NCBI RefSeq assembly: GCF_016908315.1
Contig: NZ_JAFBDQ010000001.1
Span: 293,962-357,961 of the forward strand
Origin: Halanaerobacter jeridensis
Lineage (GTDB): Bacteria; Bacillota; Halanaerobiia; Halobacteroidales; Halobacteroidaceae
DNA: 64,000 nucleotides
Direction: 5' to 3'
Shown: one piece after another, positions 17,479-27,215 of the stretch
Layout of the letters: the number at the start of each line of letters is the position of its first letter
How positions within the stretch are numbered: position 1 is the stretch's first letter
The notes under the pieces: generated by a model
Database searches by the model: none
The model's input: only the letters and a program-made list of their open reading frames with translations
Told to the model about the DNA's origin: nothing
Translations under genes and position numbers: made by a program

Positions 17479-20400
17479 ATGGTAATTAATGACTTCATAA
17501 AGCCTAGACAAGAAATTATTACTTCAGATTATCAATTCAACTTAAATTTTGCAGATATTAATTCTGTTGATAGGCTAGAGTCTTCTCCTGAAGATTTTTG
17601 TGCTAAGACCTATCCATCTCAATCATTAAATAGGTTAATTCAAATTATAAATGATAAAATTATTGGTTCTTCTGATTTAGGCTCAGTAGTTTTAACAGGA
17701 GCACAGGGAGCAGGTAAAACCCATGCTCTGTTGATGGCTTATAATTTGTTTGCTAATCCTGATGCAATTAAAAATTGGTTGATAGAACATAAAATTAAGT
17801 TTAATAAATTTAATTTAGCGATTATAAAAAATCAAAGCAAGTACTGTACGGTTAAAGCTAAAGATCTAGCGGATAAAAATTTGTGGGAAGTGATATTTAA
17901 TAAATTAGGAGCACAAGATTTATTGAAAAGAGTAAAAGAATATCCAGAGCGGAAAATTATAAAGAAGTTAATTAATAGAGAATACACAGCAGTAGTTATT
18001 GATGAGTTAGAAGCTTACTTTTCGCAATTAAAAGAAAACAATAATGATTTAGTAGAATCTAGTAAAGAGTTTTTAAAGAATTTATTAGATGTAGCAGCTG
18101 AAAATAATAATTTATTTGTCTTTTCTAGTATAAAAGGTGAAGAATATGAATTATTAGAATTAGTGGAAAGTAGTAATGCTCAATTATTAAATTTATCAGA
18201 ATTTGAAGAAGAATCTGAAATAATTAATTATAGATTATTTAGTTCAATTAATAAAAATGTTCATCGTAATGAGATTAATAAAATAATCGAAGAATATATA
18301 AATATTTATCAGGAGCAAAAAATTAATATAGTTAGAAAAGAGGAACTAGCTGAAACTTTAATTTCTACCTATCCTTTTCATTGTGATTTAATGAAATTAT
18401 TAAAGCAGCAGTCTCAAACTCAGAAATTATTTATATTAGCTGATATAATTGGGAAATATTATGACCAACAAGAACTACTTCTTGTAGAAAATATTGAGTT
18501 AGATAGCCTTAGCTCTTTAAATAGTGAAATTTATAGTTCAGTTCAAGAAATTAAAAAAAACTTAGGAGAGCATAACTGGGATTATTTTGATGAAATTTTA
18601 ACTGTTTTAGCAGCGTATAATATTTTACAAGAACATCCAGTTGAAAAACGTGAAATTTTACGGGGAGTTATTACTTTAGCTAATGATAATATTGATGAAA
18701 TAGAAAAGACTTTAAATCATATTGTTGATGAAAGTAATAATGTCATCTTCACTGCTTCAGGTTATAAAATTAAAGCTAAACATGATGCTGTTGCTGATTG
18801 GAGAAGCGAAATTAAAAAAATATCTCAAAAATCGGCCAAAGAAGAATTGGCTGCTTATATAAAAGAAAACTTTTTTACTACGCAATATAAAGTTTTTGGA
18901 GTAGACAAAATTATTGATAAGCAGGAGCTAACTCCAATTTTATTATTAGATCATATAGCTAAAGAAAATTTAAGCTCTTTCTTAGAAAATGAGTTATATG
19001 ACTCACGGAAGTATGAGAATACTATTGCAGTAATTATACCGAAAAAGAATATAATAACTGATGATAATTTAAAAGATATAAAAAAGTTAATAGCTGGGCA
19101 GAAGCTAAATTTAGAGAATTCAGAACTAAAAAAGATAGAGAATGGTGCAGAAGTAGCTGAAGAAATTAAAGCAGCTAACAATCGTTTACAGCAGGATTTA
19201 AAGAGTAGTTTTGGCTATTATTTAGATTGGAAAGAAGAAAAAGGGGACTATAGATTAATAAAAAAAGAATTTAATAGTGAAGATTTTGATATTGAAGTTG
19301 TTGCTGCTAATAATAAGAAAATTAAAGAATATATTTTAAAGCAAGCAAAGAAAAGTAAGTCAGGGTTGGAAATAGAGAAATTATTGCATCAATTACAGGT
19401 TGTAAGAAGTAATCCAGTTATAGCAAGTAAAGAGCAATTTCTTGCAATAGTTGATGAGTTGACTGCTCAAGGTGAATTGATTGCTGATAATTCTACTGCT
19501 AGATTATATAAATCTAAAGAAGAATTAATATCTTTCAGAGCAGATGAAATTGAAGATCAGCAAGCTGCAGAGGAAATGGTAAATTATTTAAAAGAAGAAA
19601 TATTACCTTCTTATTATAAAGTTTATGGTTGGGATGAATTATCTGATACTGAAGAATTAGAATATGTGATATTTATTGATTTACCAGACAAAAAAGAAGC
19701 TAAAAAAGATGTTATTAATCAACTAGAGGCAGACTTAAAATTTGACAATACTTTAGTTAGAATTGCTGCTAATACTAATTTGTTAGAGACAGAAATAATG
19801 ATGACAGTAAAGAAAATTTTAGTAGCTCAAAGCTTAACTGAAGAAGATTTTTCAGAATTATTAGCTACAAAAAAAGAAAAATTAATTACAACTTTAAAAT
19901 CTCAGTTTGGTAGTTATCTAACTTGGGAAAATAAAAGAAACCCTGATTTAAATATAAAAGAAATTTCTGATATAAGTGAAATTGAAGATTTAGTTCAGAC
20001 TGAAAAACAAGCACTAGGTAATTATATTTTAGAATTATTAGAAGCTAAGAAAGTAATAGATATAGATGAACTTTTAGTGGAGTTAAAAATTGATAAAAGC
20101 AAAGTATTTATTGCTGATGATAATGATTATTATCAATTATTAAGAACCCTTGAAGAAAGAAAAGAATTATTTTTAATAGAAGAGAATAATAAAATATATA
20201 TTGACTCTTCAAAACTATTAGAAGGATATACTTCCTCATTAAGTGAAACAGAATTAAAAGAAGAATTTGTGAAATATGTTAGAGAGAAGTTCTTTAATGA
20301 TGATTATAAAATCTATGGCTATGATAAAATAGAGGATAAGCCATTAATTCAATCTGTATTACTTTTTGCAACTCCTAAAGAGACTAATAAATTAGAAACT

Positions 20401-21015
20401 TTTATCGAAGATAAACTATTATGTGATTTTGAATATCAAAATATTTTATTATTACTTAGTCCTAAAAAAAATATATTTAAAAATGATTCCTTTGAATATT
20501 TTAGAGATTTATTAGCTTTTACTAATTTAAAAAGTAAAGTTAAAAAAGGGAAAATTGAAAGGCTAATCAAGGATAAAGAAAAAAAACTAATGGAGAAATT
20601 AAATGCTTTACAATGGGAATATATTCACTGGGGTCAAGACGGGAATAGGATTAGTTTAGAACGTCAAGAAGTAGAATTAAAAGATTTAACTTCGACAATT
20701 AAGGTTAATAAAGAACAGATTAAAAAATATATTTTAAAGCGGGTTAATGAAGAAAATAAAATTGCTAGTAAAAAAATATTATTGGAAATGAAAAAGGATA
20801 AATCTAATCCTTTTGTTTATAGCAATCAACTATTTAATAATCTTTTAGAGGAATTAAGAGATAATAAAAAGTTATTTGCTACTACAGGGATTGATATTAT
20901 ATATAAGGACTTTATAACTTACATTAAAGATATTAGCAAAGAGTTTGATAAAGATAAGATGAAAGAAAAAATGATCAAATATATTAAGGATAATTTATTT
21001 GATTTTAAATTTTAA
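17479..21015 (+). CDS. Giant P-loop ATPase with tandem repeat modules, N-terminal 1178 residues (interrupted by in-frame TAA)
   Basis: Unrecognised large ATPase. Residues 1-330 form a P-loop domain with Walker A TGAQGAGKTH (73-82) and Walker B VVIDELEAYF (about 172-181), reminiscent of the very large ATPases of BREX (BrxC/PglY) or DUF499 proteins; this is resemblance only. A helical linker follows to about 450. Then comes a ~235-residue module repeated from about residues 453, 696, 927 and 1161. Each module has an opening like EEFVKYVREKFF..DYKIYGYD, a strand like NTIAVIIPKKNI, a SFG.YL.W-type stretch, and a winged-helix-like end YILKQAKK...EIEKLLHQL. The frame stops at TAA 21013-21015 inside module 4, but the same frame continues as clear module sequence to 21915. 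Ribosome-binding site AAAGGAG. Confidence 0.75.
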   Translation: MVINDFIKPRQEIITSDYQFNLNFADINSVDRLESSPEDFCAKTYPSQSLNRLIQIINDKIIGSSDLGSVVLTGAQGAGKTHALLMAYNLFANPDAIKNWLIEHKIKFNKFNLAIIKNQSKYCTVKAKDLADKNLWEVIFNKLGAQDLLKRVKEYPERKIIKKLINREYTAVVIDELEAYFSQLKENNNDLVESSKEFLKNLLDVAAENNNLFVFSSIKGEEYELLELVESSNAQLLNLSEFEEESEIINYRLFSSINKNVHRNEINKIIEEYINIYQEQKINIVRKEELAETLISTYPFHCDLMKLLKQQSQTQKLFILADIIGKYYDQQELLLVENIELDSLSSLNSEIYSSVQEIKKNLGEHNWDYFDEILTVLAAYNILQEHPVEKREILRGVITLANDNIDEIEKTLNHIVDESNNVIFTASGYKIKAKHDAVADWRSEIKKISQKSAKEELAAYIKENFFTTQYKVFGVDKIIDKQELTPILLLDHIAKENLSSFLENELYDSRKYENTIAVIIPKKNIITDDNLKDIKKLIAGQKLNLENSELKKIENGAEVAEEIKAANNRLQQDLKSSFGYYLDWKEEKGDYRLIKKEFNSEDFDIEVVAANNKKIKEYILKQAKKSKSGLEIEKLLHQLQVVRSNPVIASKEQFLAIVDELTAQGELIADNSTARLYKSKEELISFRADEIEDQQAAEEMVNYLKEEILPSYYKVYGWDELSDTEELEYVIFIDLPDKKEAKKDVINQLEADLKFDNTLVRIAANTNLLETEIMMTVKKILVAQSLTEEDFSELLATKKEKLITTLKSQFGSYLTWENKRNPDLNIKEISDISEIEDLVQTEKQALGNYILELLEAKKVIDIDELLVELKIDKSKVFIADDNDYYQLLRTLEERKELFLIEENNKIYIDSSKLLEGYTSSLSETELKEEFVKYVREKFFNDDYKIYGYDKIEDKPLIQSVLLFATPKETNKLETFIEDKLLCDFEYQNILLLLSPKKNIFKNDSFEYFRDLLAFTNLKSKVKKGKIERLIKDKEKKLMEKLNALQWEYIHWGQDGNRISLERQEVELKDLTSTIKVNKEQIKKYILKRVNEENKIASKKILLEMKKDKSNPFVYSNQLFNNLLEELRDNKKLFATTGIDIIYKDFITYIKDISKEFDKDKMKEKMIKYIKDNLFDFKF

Positions 21016-21915
21016 TTTTATGATTATCGTGAATTAGAAGATAGTTTTGAATTTAAAACTGTATTAATATTAGATAGGCCTAGTAATAAAAAAGATTTAA
21101 TAGAATTTTTAAATAATAAAATTTATGAAAGTTTAGAATATGAAAATTCAGTTTTAATCATAATCCCCAAAGAAAATATTTTAACTACAAAATATTTAAA
21201 AAAATTAAAAGAAGTCTTAACAGTAGAAGAGTTAATTGATGAACTAGAAGGACGAGATAGTGAGTTATTAGAAATTTTAGAAGAAGAAGAAAATTTACAA
21301 CAAGAATTAGCTGCGGCATTAGGTGTTTATTTACAGTGGAATGAAAGTGATAAAAATCTAGAATTAGAGTTAAAAGAGTTTGATTTGGAAGAATTTGATT
21401 TGAAGCAAATAGCTAGTGGTGAAGAAAAATTACAAAATTATATTTTAAAGCAAATAAAGATAGCCCCTCTAACAGTTGATGAATTATTGCAAAAATGTAA
21501 AAAAGACCGGCGTCATCCTTTAATTGTGGAAGAAAATATTTTTTATAAAGTAGTAGAAAGATTAATTGCTGCAGAGGAGGTCTATAAAGTAGGAGAAAAA
21601 AATAAACTTTCTCTAGATTTAATTAATAATCAACAACAGGAATTAGATGAATATACAATAAATGAAGAAGATGATTTATCATTAGATACTGACTCTGAAG
21701 CAACTAATGATTTTTTAGATAAGGAAGAAGATATTGAAGAAATAGCAGACGAAGAGGAAGAAGAGGTTTTAGATGATTTGGATATTGGTATTGGAGAACA
21801 TTTTTTAAATATTGAATCTGAAGATCAAAAAACATTAGAAGAATGTCCAAATTGTGGTTTTGAGTTAGCTGGAGATGAAAAAATGTGCCCTAGGTGTGGT
21901 ATTGAATTATATTAA
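21016..21915 (+). pseudogene. Continuation of the giant ATPase after the in-frame TAA (rest of module 4, acidic linker, zinc ribbon)
   Basis: Same reading frame as 17479-21015. It opens with FYDYRELEDSFEFKTVLILD, which aligns with IYGYDKIEDKPLIQSVLLFA of module 3, so the TAA stands where module 3 has a Lys codon. The rest of the module follows (ENSVLIIIPKENIL, GVYLQWNE, YILKQIKIAPLTVDELLQK). After it come an Asp/Glu-rich linker (about 21640-21840) and a C-terminal zinc ribbon CPNCGFELA ... CPRCGIELY. Without the TAA the protein would be 1478 residues. An ATG at 21385 could start a 176-residue product, but it has no Shine-Dalgarno. Either a recent nonsense mutation, a sequence error, or read-through. 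Confidence 0.7.
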
Positions 21916-21934
21916 TTTTATTATCCAATAAAAA

Positions 21935-21963
21935 GAAAAAATGATTTTATTTTCATTTTTTTG
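21935..21963 (+). terminator. Possible weak terminator after the giant ATPase
   Basis: A/T-only stem AAAAATGA / TCATTTTT around a short loop, ending in a T-run, 20 bases after the stop. Weak in stability. Confidence 0.35.
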
Positions 21964-22094
21964 ATGAAAAAAAAGGTAATTAGCATCTAAATGTGTAATT
22001 AATATGATTGTAGAGTGATTAAGTTAACTACTTTAAAATTTTAATAAACTAGGGAAATTATTGCTGAATATTATATTCAAAGGAGGAATAATAG

Positions 22095-23231
22095 ATGAAA
22101 GCATTTGATGTTGTTGGATTTGATAATGGTTATGATTATGTAAAATTAGTATTAGGAAGGGGTAAAGGTCATAGGGTACGCTTTCCTTCAGTAACTTATA
22201 AACAGGAAAATGATTTTTCTATTTTCAATATTGATAATATATCAAGGGCTTCAAAATTTAAAAAGAATAAAATGACTCTAACTGTAGATGAAGAAAAGTA
22301 TTATATAGGTTCATATGCAGTCGAGCAAGATGCTATGGGAGGAGAAAAGAATTTTTCAGATAAAAAATTTGAAGAAAAGTCGGAGCTTGCTAAATTATTA
22401 GCTGGGATGTCTCTCTTTACTACTGAAAATGAAATTGTAATTAACAACTTAGTATTAGGATTAAATGTAGAAAAATATCATGAATACAAACAGGAAATAG
22501 TAAATGCATTCAAGAATAAAAGCTTTAAGTATAAATTGCCCAGTGAAGATGAACATAATGAACTTACAATCAAAAATGTCATCTGTGTTCCCCAAGGGAT
22601 TGGAGCCTATTATGACCAAATTTTAGATATGAAAGGCCGACCTTCTCAAAATGAACTAGCTAATTCTAGATTTGGCTTAATTGATATTGGAGGAAAAACT
22701 ATAGATGCTTTTATTTCTCAAGGGACAGAGCCAATTATAGGAACTGATATTGGTACTGATTTCGGGATGGCTGATGCTTTTAAAAATGTCTCTAATAAAT
22801 TAGAAGTAGATGTTCCTTACAATTTAATTTCTGAAAATTATATTCAAGGAAAAGAAGAAGTCTTTTGGCGAGGAGAAGATAGAAGGTTTAAAGAATTAGT
22901 AGAAGAAGAATTTAAAGATTATGCTGGTAAAATCCATGATTTAATTATCAATGAGTGGGAGAAGCAATTAGCTAGAATTAGAACTATTTTATTATGTGGT
23001 GGTGGAGCTAAGTTTTTGGGTGAACATTTACCTGATATGTTTGAAGTAGATGCCAAATTATTAGAGAACGCGCAATTTAGTAATACTAGTGGTTACTATA
23101 AATTAGGAGTTTATAGTGTTAGGAAGCATAGAGCTGCTAAACAAGCTAAAAAGAAAGCAAAACAACAAGAAAAAAATAATGAAAAAGAAAAACCGGAAGA
23201 AAAGTCTACAGAAAATAAAGACTCAAAATAA
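22095..23231 (+). CDS. ParM/StbA-like actin-family ATPase
   Basis: 378 residues with the actin-fold phosphate and adenosine motifs: phosphate-1 VVGFDNGYDYVKL (residues 6-18), phosphate-2 GLIDIGGKTIDAF, connect region GTDIGTDFGMADAF, and adenosine motif ILLCGGGAKFLG. It resembles plasmid-segregation ParM and Alp-type filaments of Firmicutes. The last ~35 residues are a Lys/Glu/Gln-rich tail. Unlike plasmid ParM loci, no ParR-like small DNA-binding gene and no obvious direct-repeat centromere lie next to it; its partners here are the giant ATPase and membrane proteins. Likely cytoplasmic filament former. Ribosome-binding site AAAGGAGG; followed by a terminator. Confidence 0.85.
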   Translation: MKAFDVVGFDNGYDYVKLVLGRGKGHRVRFPSVTYKQENDFSIFNIDNISRASKFKKNKMTLTVDEEKYYIGSYAVEQDAMGGEKNFSDKKFEEKSELAKLLAGMSLFTTENEIVINNLVLGLNVEKYHEYKQEIVNAFKNKSFKYKLPSEDEHNELTIKNVICVPQGIGAYYDQILDMKGRPSQNELANSRFGLIDIGGKTIDAFISQGTEPIIGTDIGTDFGMADAFKNVSNKLEVDVPYNLISENYIQGKEEVFWRGEDRRFKELVEEEFKDYAGKIHDLIINEWEKQLARIRTILLCGGGAKFLGEHLPDMFEVDAKLLENAQFSNTSGYYKLGVYSVRKHRAAKQAKKKAKQQEKNNEKEKPEEKSTENKDSK

Positions 23232-23255
23232 TAAAAAGTATGAAAGTGAGTTTCG

Positions 23256-23286
23256 CAGAGAGCTGTGACCTAGCTCTCTGTTTTTT
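23256..23286 (+). terminator. Terminator after the ParM-like gene
   Basis: Stem CAGAGAGCT / AGCTCTCTG (23256-23264 with 23272-23280) followed by TTTTTT. Confidence 0.88.
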
Positions 23287-23341
23287 AACTTATAAAATTG
23301 CCTAAAACATATTATTCTTTTTAAGAAAGAGGTGAACGTTA

Positions 23342-25006
23342 TTGAAAATTTCTAAATTATTAAAAATAGTAGCTAGTGTAACTTTAGTGTTACTTGTTTT
23401 AGTAGGTAGTAGTGTTTATTATTTAAATATTAGTTTTAGGCAGGAAAGAAGGGCAGTGTCTAGAAGTGAAAAGCTAAGAACTTTAGGGCGAGAAATGTTA
23501 GCAACAGTGAATGAATTATCTTCTCTAGTCTATAAATATGTTCAAACTTCTGATAAAAAATATTCTAATAAATACCTAAAGATAATTAATGAAACTAAAA
23601 AGCGCGAAGAAATATTAAAAAAATTTAAGGCAGCAGATATTCCACAAGAAGAATTAGATTTGATTCATGAAGCAGTTAATAAATCAGAGAGAATTATTAG
23701 GTATGAAAAAGGAGCTATTGCAGCTGTAGATAGTGGGAATATAAGTGCTGCTAAAAGAAAATTATATAATTCTTATTATTCGAGACGAAAAGAGTCATTT
23801 AAGGAGACATTAAATGAATTTCAAATTAAATTAAAGCAAAGGACAGAAAATATTAAAGAGTCTGCACAACGTCAAGCCACTTTTTCTTTATCAATGACTG
23901 GTTTTTTAATTTTAATAGTAGCTATTGTTATTGTAGTTACATTCATTGTATTATATAATACAATTACTACTCCAATTAATAAGGCAGTAGAGTTTGCAGA
24001 CGAAATTGCTAATGGTAATTTGAATTCATCTCCTTTAGAAGTACAAGGTAGGGGAGAAATTGCAGAATTAAGTAGAAGTTTAAATCAGATGAAGAATAAT
24101 TTAAAAAAGACTATTACTAGAATTTTAGATTTGAATAAAGATTTATCTTCATATCGTAGTGATATTAATGAAGTTGATAAAAAAGTGACTAATGCTTTTG
24201 ATTTTATTAAAGATGTGGAACAAGGGAATGAAGAAACTGCTACTGCTGTAGATGAGATTTCGTTGTCTATTAAAGAGATAGCTAAAGGAACTGAAAAATT
24301 ATCTATTAAAGCTGAGGATATTTCAGATTTAGAGGAGGAAACTTTTAAATTAGTTAAAGAAACTCATGATAAGATTAACTCAGGGACAGAACTAGTGAGT
24401 GATGCGGTTAATATTATGGAAGAATTAGATAGAAGTGTTAGCAAAGTTGATAAAATATCAGAAGAAATGATGACTATAGCTGATGAAACAAATCTTTTAT
24501 CTCTTGATGGTGCAATTGAGTTAGCAGATAGCAGTATAGAGAATAGTAGTCACGGATTTGCTTCAGTAGCAGATGATATTAAAGATTTAGCTGATGAAAG
24601 TATGGAATCGGCTAAAGAAGTGAAAGGAATAGTACAAGAAGTAAAGCAAGTAACTAATTTAGCTATCAATATTATGATTTCATCTGATGAATCTAATCAG
24701 AATATTGAAGATGTTTTTAGAGAAATTCAAAATTTATCTAATGCTTTACTGACTAAAGTGGAAAAAGTAACTAGCGTTACAGAAGAACAAGTAGCTTCAA
24801 CTGAAGAAATAAGTGCTTCTACAGAAGAAATATCTGCTGCTAGTGAGGAAGTTTCTAGTAGAGCTGATGAAATGTATGAGAATGCTCAAAATCTTAAAGG
24901 AATAATAAGTCAAGTTGTAGAAGTAAATAAAAAATTGCAGAAAGAATTTAAAGCCCAAGCAAAAAAGTCTGAAAAACAGTTAGAGGAAATCAATCTAGAA
25001 TCATAA
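23342..25006 (+). CDS. Methyl-accepting chemotaxis-like transmembrane protein with divergent signalling tip
   Basis: 554 residues: TM1 (about 8-27), an extracytoplasmic helical sensor of the four-helix-bundle type (30-180), TM2 (about 181-206), HAMP (207-260), and a long cytoplasmic coiled coil of MCP type. The hairpin tip reads ADETNLLSLDGAIELADSSI instead of the near-universal QTNLLALNAAIEAARAGE; the Asn, the AAR segment and the Gly-Glu are changed, so docking of CheW/CheA is doubtful. The following FASVADDIKDLADES is closer to consensus. Start is TTG after AAAGAGGTG. No chemotaxis genes lie nearby; it sits inside the ATPase/actin cluster and may signal there. Confidence 0.82.
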   Translation: MKISKLLKIVASVTLVLLVLVGSSVYYLNISFRQERRAVSRSEKLRTLGREMLATVNELSSLVYKYVQTSDKKYSNKYLKIINETKKREEILKKFKAADIPQEELDLIHEAVNKSERIIRYEKGAIAAVDSGNISAAKRKLYNSYYSRRKESFKETLNEFQIKLKQRTENIKESAQRQATFSLSMTGFLILIVAIVIVVTFIVLYNTITTPINKAVEFADEIANGNLNSSPLEVQGRGEIAELSRSLNQMKNNLKKTITRILDLNKDLSSYRSDINEVDKKVTNAFDFIKDVEQGNEETATAVDEISLSIKEIAKGTEKLSIKAEDISDLEEETFKLVKETHDKINSGTELVSDAVNIMEELDRSVSKVDKISEEMMTIADETNLLSLDGAIELADSSIENSSHGFASVADDIKDLADESMESAKEVKGIVQEVKQVTNLAINIMISSDESNQNIEDVFREIQNLSNALLTKVEKVTSVTEEQVASTEEISASTEEISAASEEVSSRADEMYENAQNLKGIISQVVEVNKKLQKEFKAQAKKSEKQLEEINLES

Positions 25007-25064
25007 AATAAACTTATCATTATTCTAAAGCACCTCTTATTTTTAGAAGAGAGGGGATTTTACT

Positions 25065-27203
25065 ATGGACCAAGAACAGTTGGAAAAATTAATTAAAAAA
25101 CAAAATCAATTAACTAAAGACTATGAATTATTGCTGCAATCATATGATGTTAAAGAAATAATTAAGGAAAATGAAGATTTGAACCAGGAATTACGAAAGT
25201 ATGAAAGAGAGTTAAGGGATTTAGAAGAACATCTTTATGATTTAAGAGATAGGAATGAGCGCCTGCGTTTAGGGCTGAAAAAACAGATTATAGATGAGCG
25301 AATGGAATTATTGAAAATTTCTCGAAAAAAGTTAGAGTTATATTTTTCAGCTCGAGCTAATGACTATAAGGATCGTTTAACTGCATTAGAAGATGAAGTA
25401 AAGGGTAAATTATCTAAATTAGATAAGAAAGTTGAAGCTAGTTTATCAAATGATAAAGAAGACATAATGAGCGATATTGAGCAATTAACAGATAAGATTG
25501 ATAAAAGAATTAAATATAGAAAAAAACAATTTGAAGAAGAAAGAGTAGAAATAAAAAATTATTATCAGCAGGGGCAAGAAGAATTAGCTAATCGAGAAGT
25601 AGAAGATAAAGATCTTGAAAAGAGAAGAAAAGAAAATGATTTAACAGAAAAAGTAGGATTAGATTGGATTAAAAAGTTGAGTTTTATAGTTATTGTAATA
25701 AGTATAGCTTCTTTAGGAAGTTATGCCTATATGAATTACTTTAATCAACATTTAAAAATAGCTTTCATTTATTTGCTAGGACTTAGTGGTGTCGGTATAG
25801 GAGAGTTTATGCCTCATAAACAGCAGAATAAAGAAGAAAAGATAGCCCGAGGATTAATGATTATAGGTCTATTCACTCTCTATTTTGCTAGTTTTAAGTT
25901 TTGGGGCAACAATTTGTTAGCAGTATCATTAGTGACGTTATTTGCTCTTTATTTAGTAGTGCGTCATTATTCTCAATCTATATATATAGTTGCTTTGATT
26001 GGGGGTTATAGTCCTATACTTTTACAGATTTTTAATATAGTTTATAATAATGCACAATTGACCTCAACAGCAATTAGAGTTAATGTTATTTATACTTTAC
26101 TTAGTTTTATTATTTTTTCCCTAATGTTGTTTTATGTTTTGAGTCATTACCATTCTTTATTTCAATTTATAAATCAAATTTTATTAGGAATTAATAGTTT
26201 GATCAGTTTTGTTATTCTCTATTATTTAGTGGGGAGTACTTATTTTAATGATTATATAGGAATTATTCCTTTTGCTTTTGCATTATTTTATTGGGGTATA
26301 GATAGAAGAATGTCTTTAGGGAAGTATAGTAATTTAGAATGGAAAAAAATCTCTAAAATATTAAGTGTTATTTTTTTAATTTTAATTCCGGTAGTACAAT
26401 TAAAACTCAAGTGGTGGGCGTTAATTTGGTTATTTGAAGGAGGATTAATAACTGCTTATTTATTGCTGGTTAAGAAAATGGAAGTGACTAAATATAGCAA
26501 AGAGTGGGAAATATTAATTTATTTTAAGTATTTTGCTGTAGTCAGTGCTTGGGGTTATTTAATGTATTTTTCTTTTGAATTTAATGATTATGCAGTTTTT
26601 TTAGTTGTTATTATTAACTTTATTTTAGCTTATGCTTTGCAGAACATAGAATTATTAAATGATAAATTAATAGATTATATTAGTGTTTCCTTTTATATAA
26701 TTGGGGATTTTATATGTATGTATGCGACTTTAAGTTTTCCTTTGATTTTCAATAGTTCTTTGCTTCAGATGTATTCATATTGGGGATTAGTAATTTTAAG
26801 CAATGTTTTTATGTTAATTAATATGCGTAAAATAATAATCGCTTTTTTAGAAAAATATAAATATAATTTAGAATTTTATCCCTTATCATTAGGGAGTATT
26901 AGTGTTCTTTACTTGACTTTAATATTAACTATTCAATTTGATGTTCCCATTGCTGGTTTAGCTGTAACTATTTTTTACTTTGCTATTGCTTTTGCCTATA
27001 TTTTATATGGATTCTATCGTAAATTTATTTATGCTAGGTTACTGGGATTAGGGATTTTAGTATTAGTTATGTTTAAATTCTTCATTTATGATTTATCTTT
27101 TTTAGTAGGAGTAAAAAGATTAATAGCATACTTAATTTTAGGTGTTTCGTTATTAATTATTTATATTAGTTATCAAAAACTAAAAAATAAAATTGCAAAT
27201 TAA
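25065..27203 (+). CDS. Coiled-coil multi-pass membrane protein (DUF2339-like)
   Basis: 712 residues in two parts: a highly charged N-terminal coiled coil (about 1-200, Glu/Lys/Arg heptads, cytoplasmic) and about 14 closely spaced hydrophobic segments from residue 203 to the end. This architecture and the late motif ARLLGLGILVLVMFKFFIYD match the DUF2339 family of predicted membrane proteins, whose function is unknown. It follows the MCP-like gene by 58 bases and precedes membrane paralogue B by 12 bases, so co-expression is likely. The coiled coil could be a docking site for the cytosolic ATPase or actin-like protein (inference). Confidence 0.75.
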   Translation: MDQEQLEKLIKKQNQLTKDYELLLQSYDVKEIIKENEDLNQELRKYERELRDLEEHLYDLRDRNERLRLGLKKQIIDERMELLKISRKKLELYFSARANDYKDRLTALEDEVKGKLSKLDKKVEASLSNDKEDIMSDIEQLTDKIDKRIKYRKKQFEEERVEIKNYYQQGQEELANREVEDKDLEKRRKENDLTEKVGLDWIKKLSFIVIVISIASLGSYAYMNYFNQHLKIAFIYLLGLSGVGIGEFMPHKQQNKEEKIARGLMIIGLFTLYFASFKFWGNNLLAVSLVTLFALYLVVRHYSQSIYIVALIGGYSPILLQIFNIVYNNAQLTSTAIRVNVIYTLLSFIIFSLMLFYVLSHYHSLFQFINQILLGINSLISFVILYYLVGSTYFNDYIGIIPFAFALFYWGIDRRMSLGKYSNLEWKKISKILSVIFLILIPVVQLKLKWWALIWLFEGGLITAYLLLVKKMEVTKYSKEWEILIYFKYFAVVSAWGYLMYFSFEFNDYAVFLVVIINFILAYALQNIELLNDKLIDYISVSFYIIGDFICMYATLSFPLIFNSSLLQMYSYWGLVILSNVFMLINMRKIIIAFLEKYKYNLEFYPLSLGSISVLYLTLILTIQFDVPIAGLAVTIFYFAIAFAYILYGFYRKFIYARLLGLGILVLVMFKFFIYDLSFLVGVKRLIAYLILGVSLLIIYISYQKLKNKIAN

Positions 27204-27215
27204 AAGGGTGGTATC

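Noticed and set aside
21013..21015. Pyrrolysine or other stop recoding as explanation for the split ATPase
   Set aside because: Pyrrolysine uses TAG; the codon here is TAA, which ends many normal genes in the window. Kept only as a low-probability read-through option.
17479..21915. Assigning the giant ATPase to BREX BrxC/PglY
   Set aside because: Only the overall size, the P-loop and a loose feel of the repeats match; no other BREX genes (methyltransferase, PglZ-type phosphatase) are in the window.
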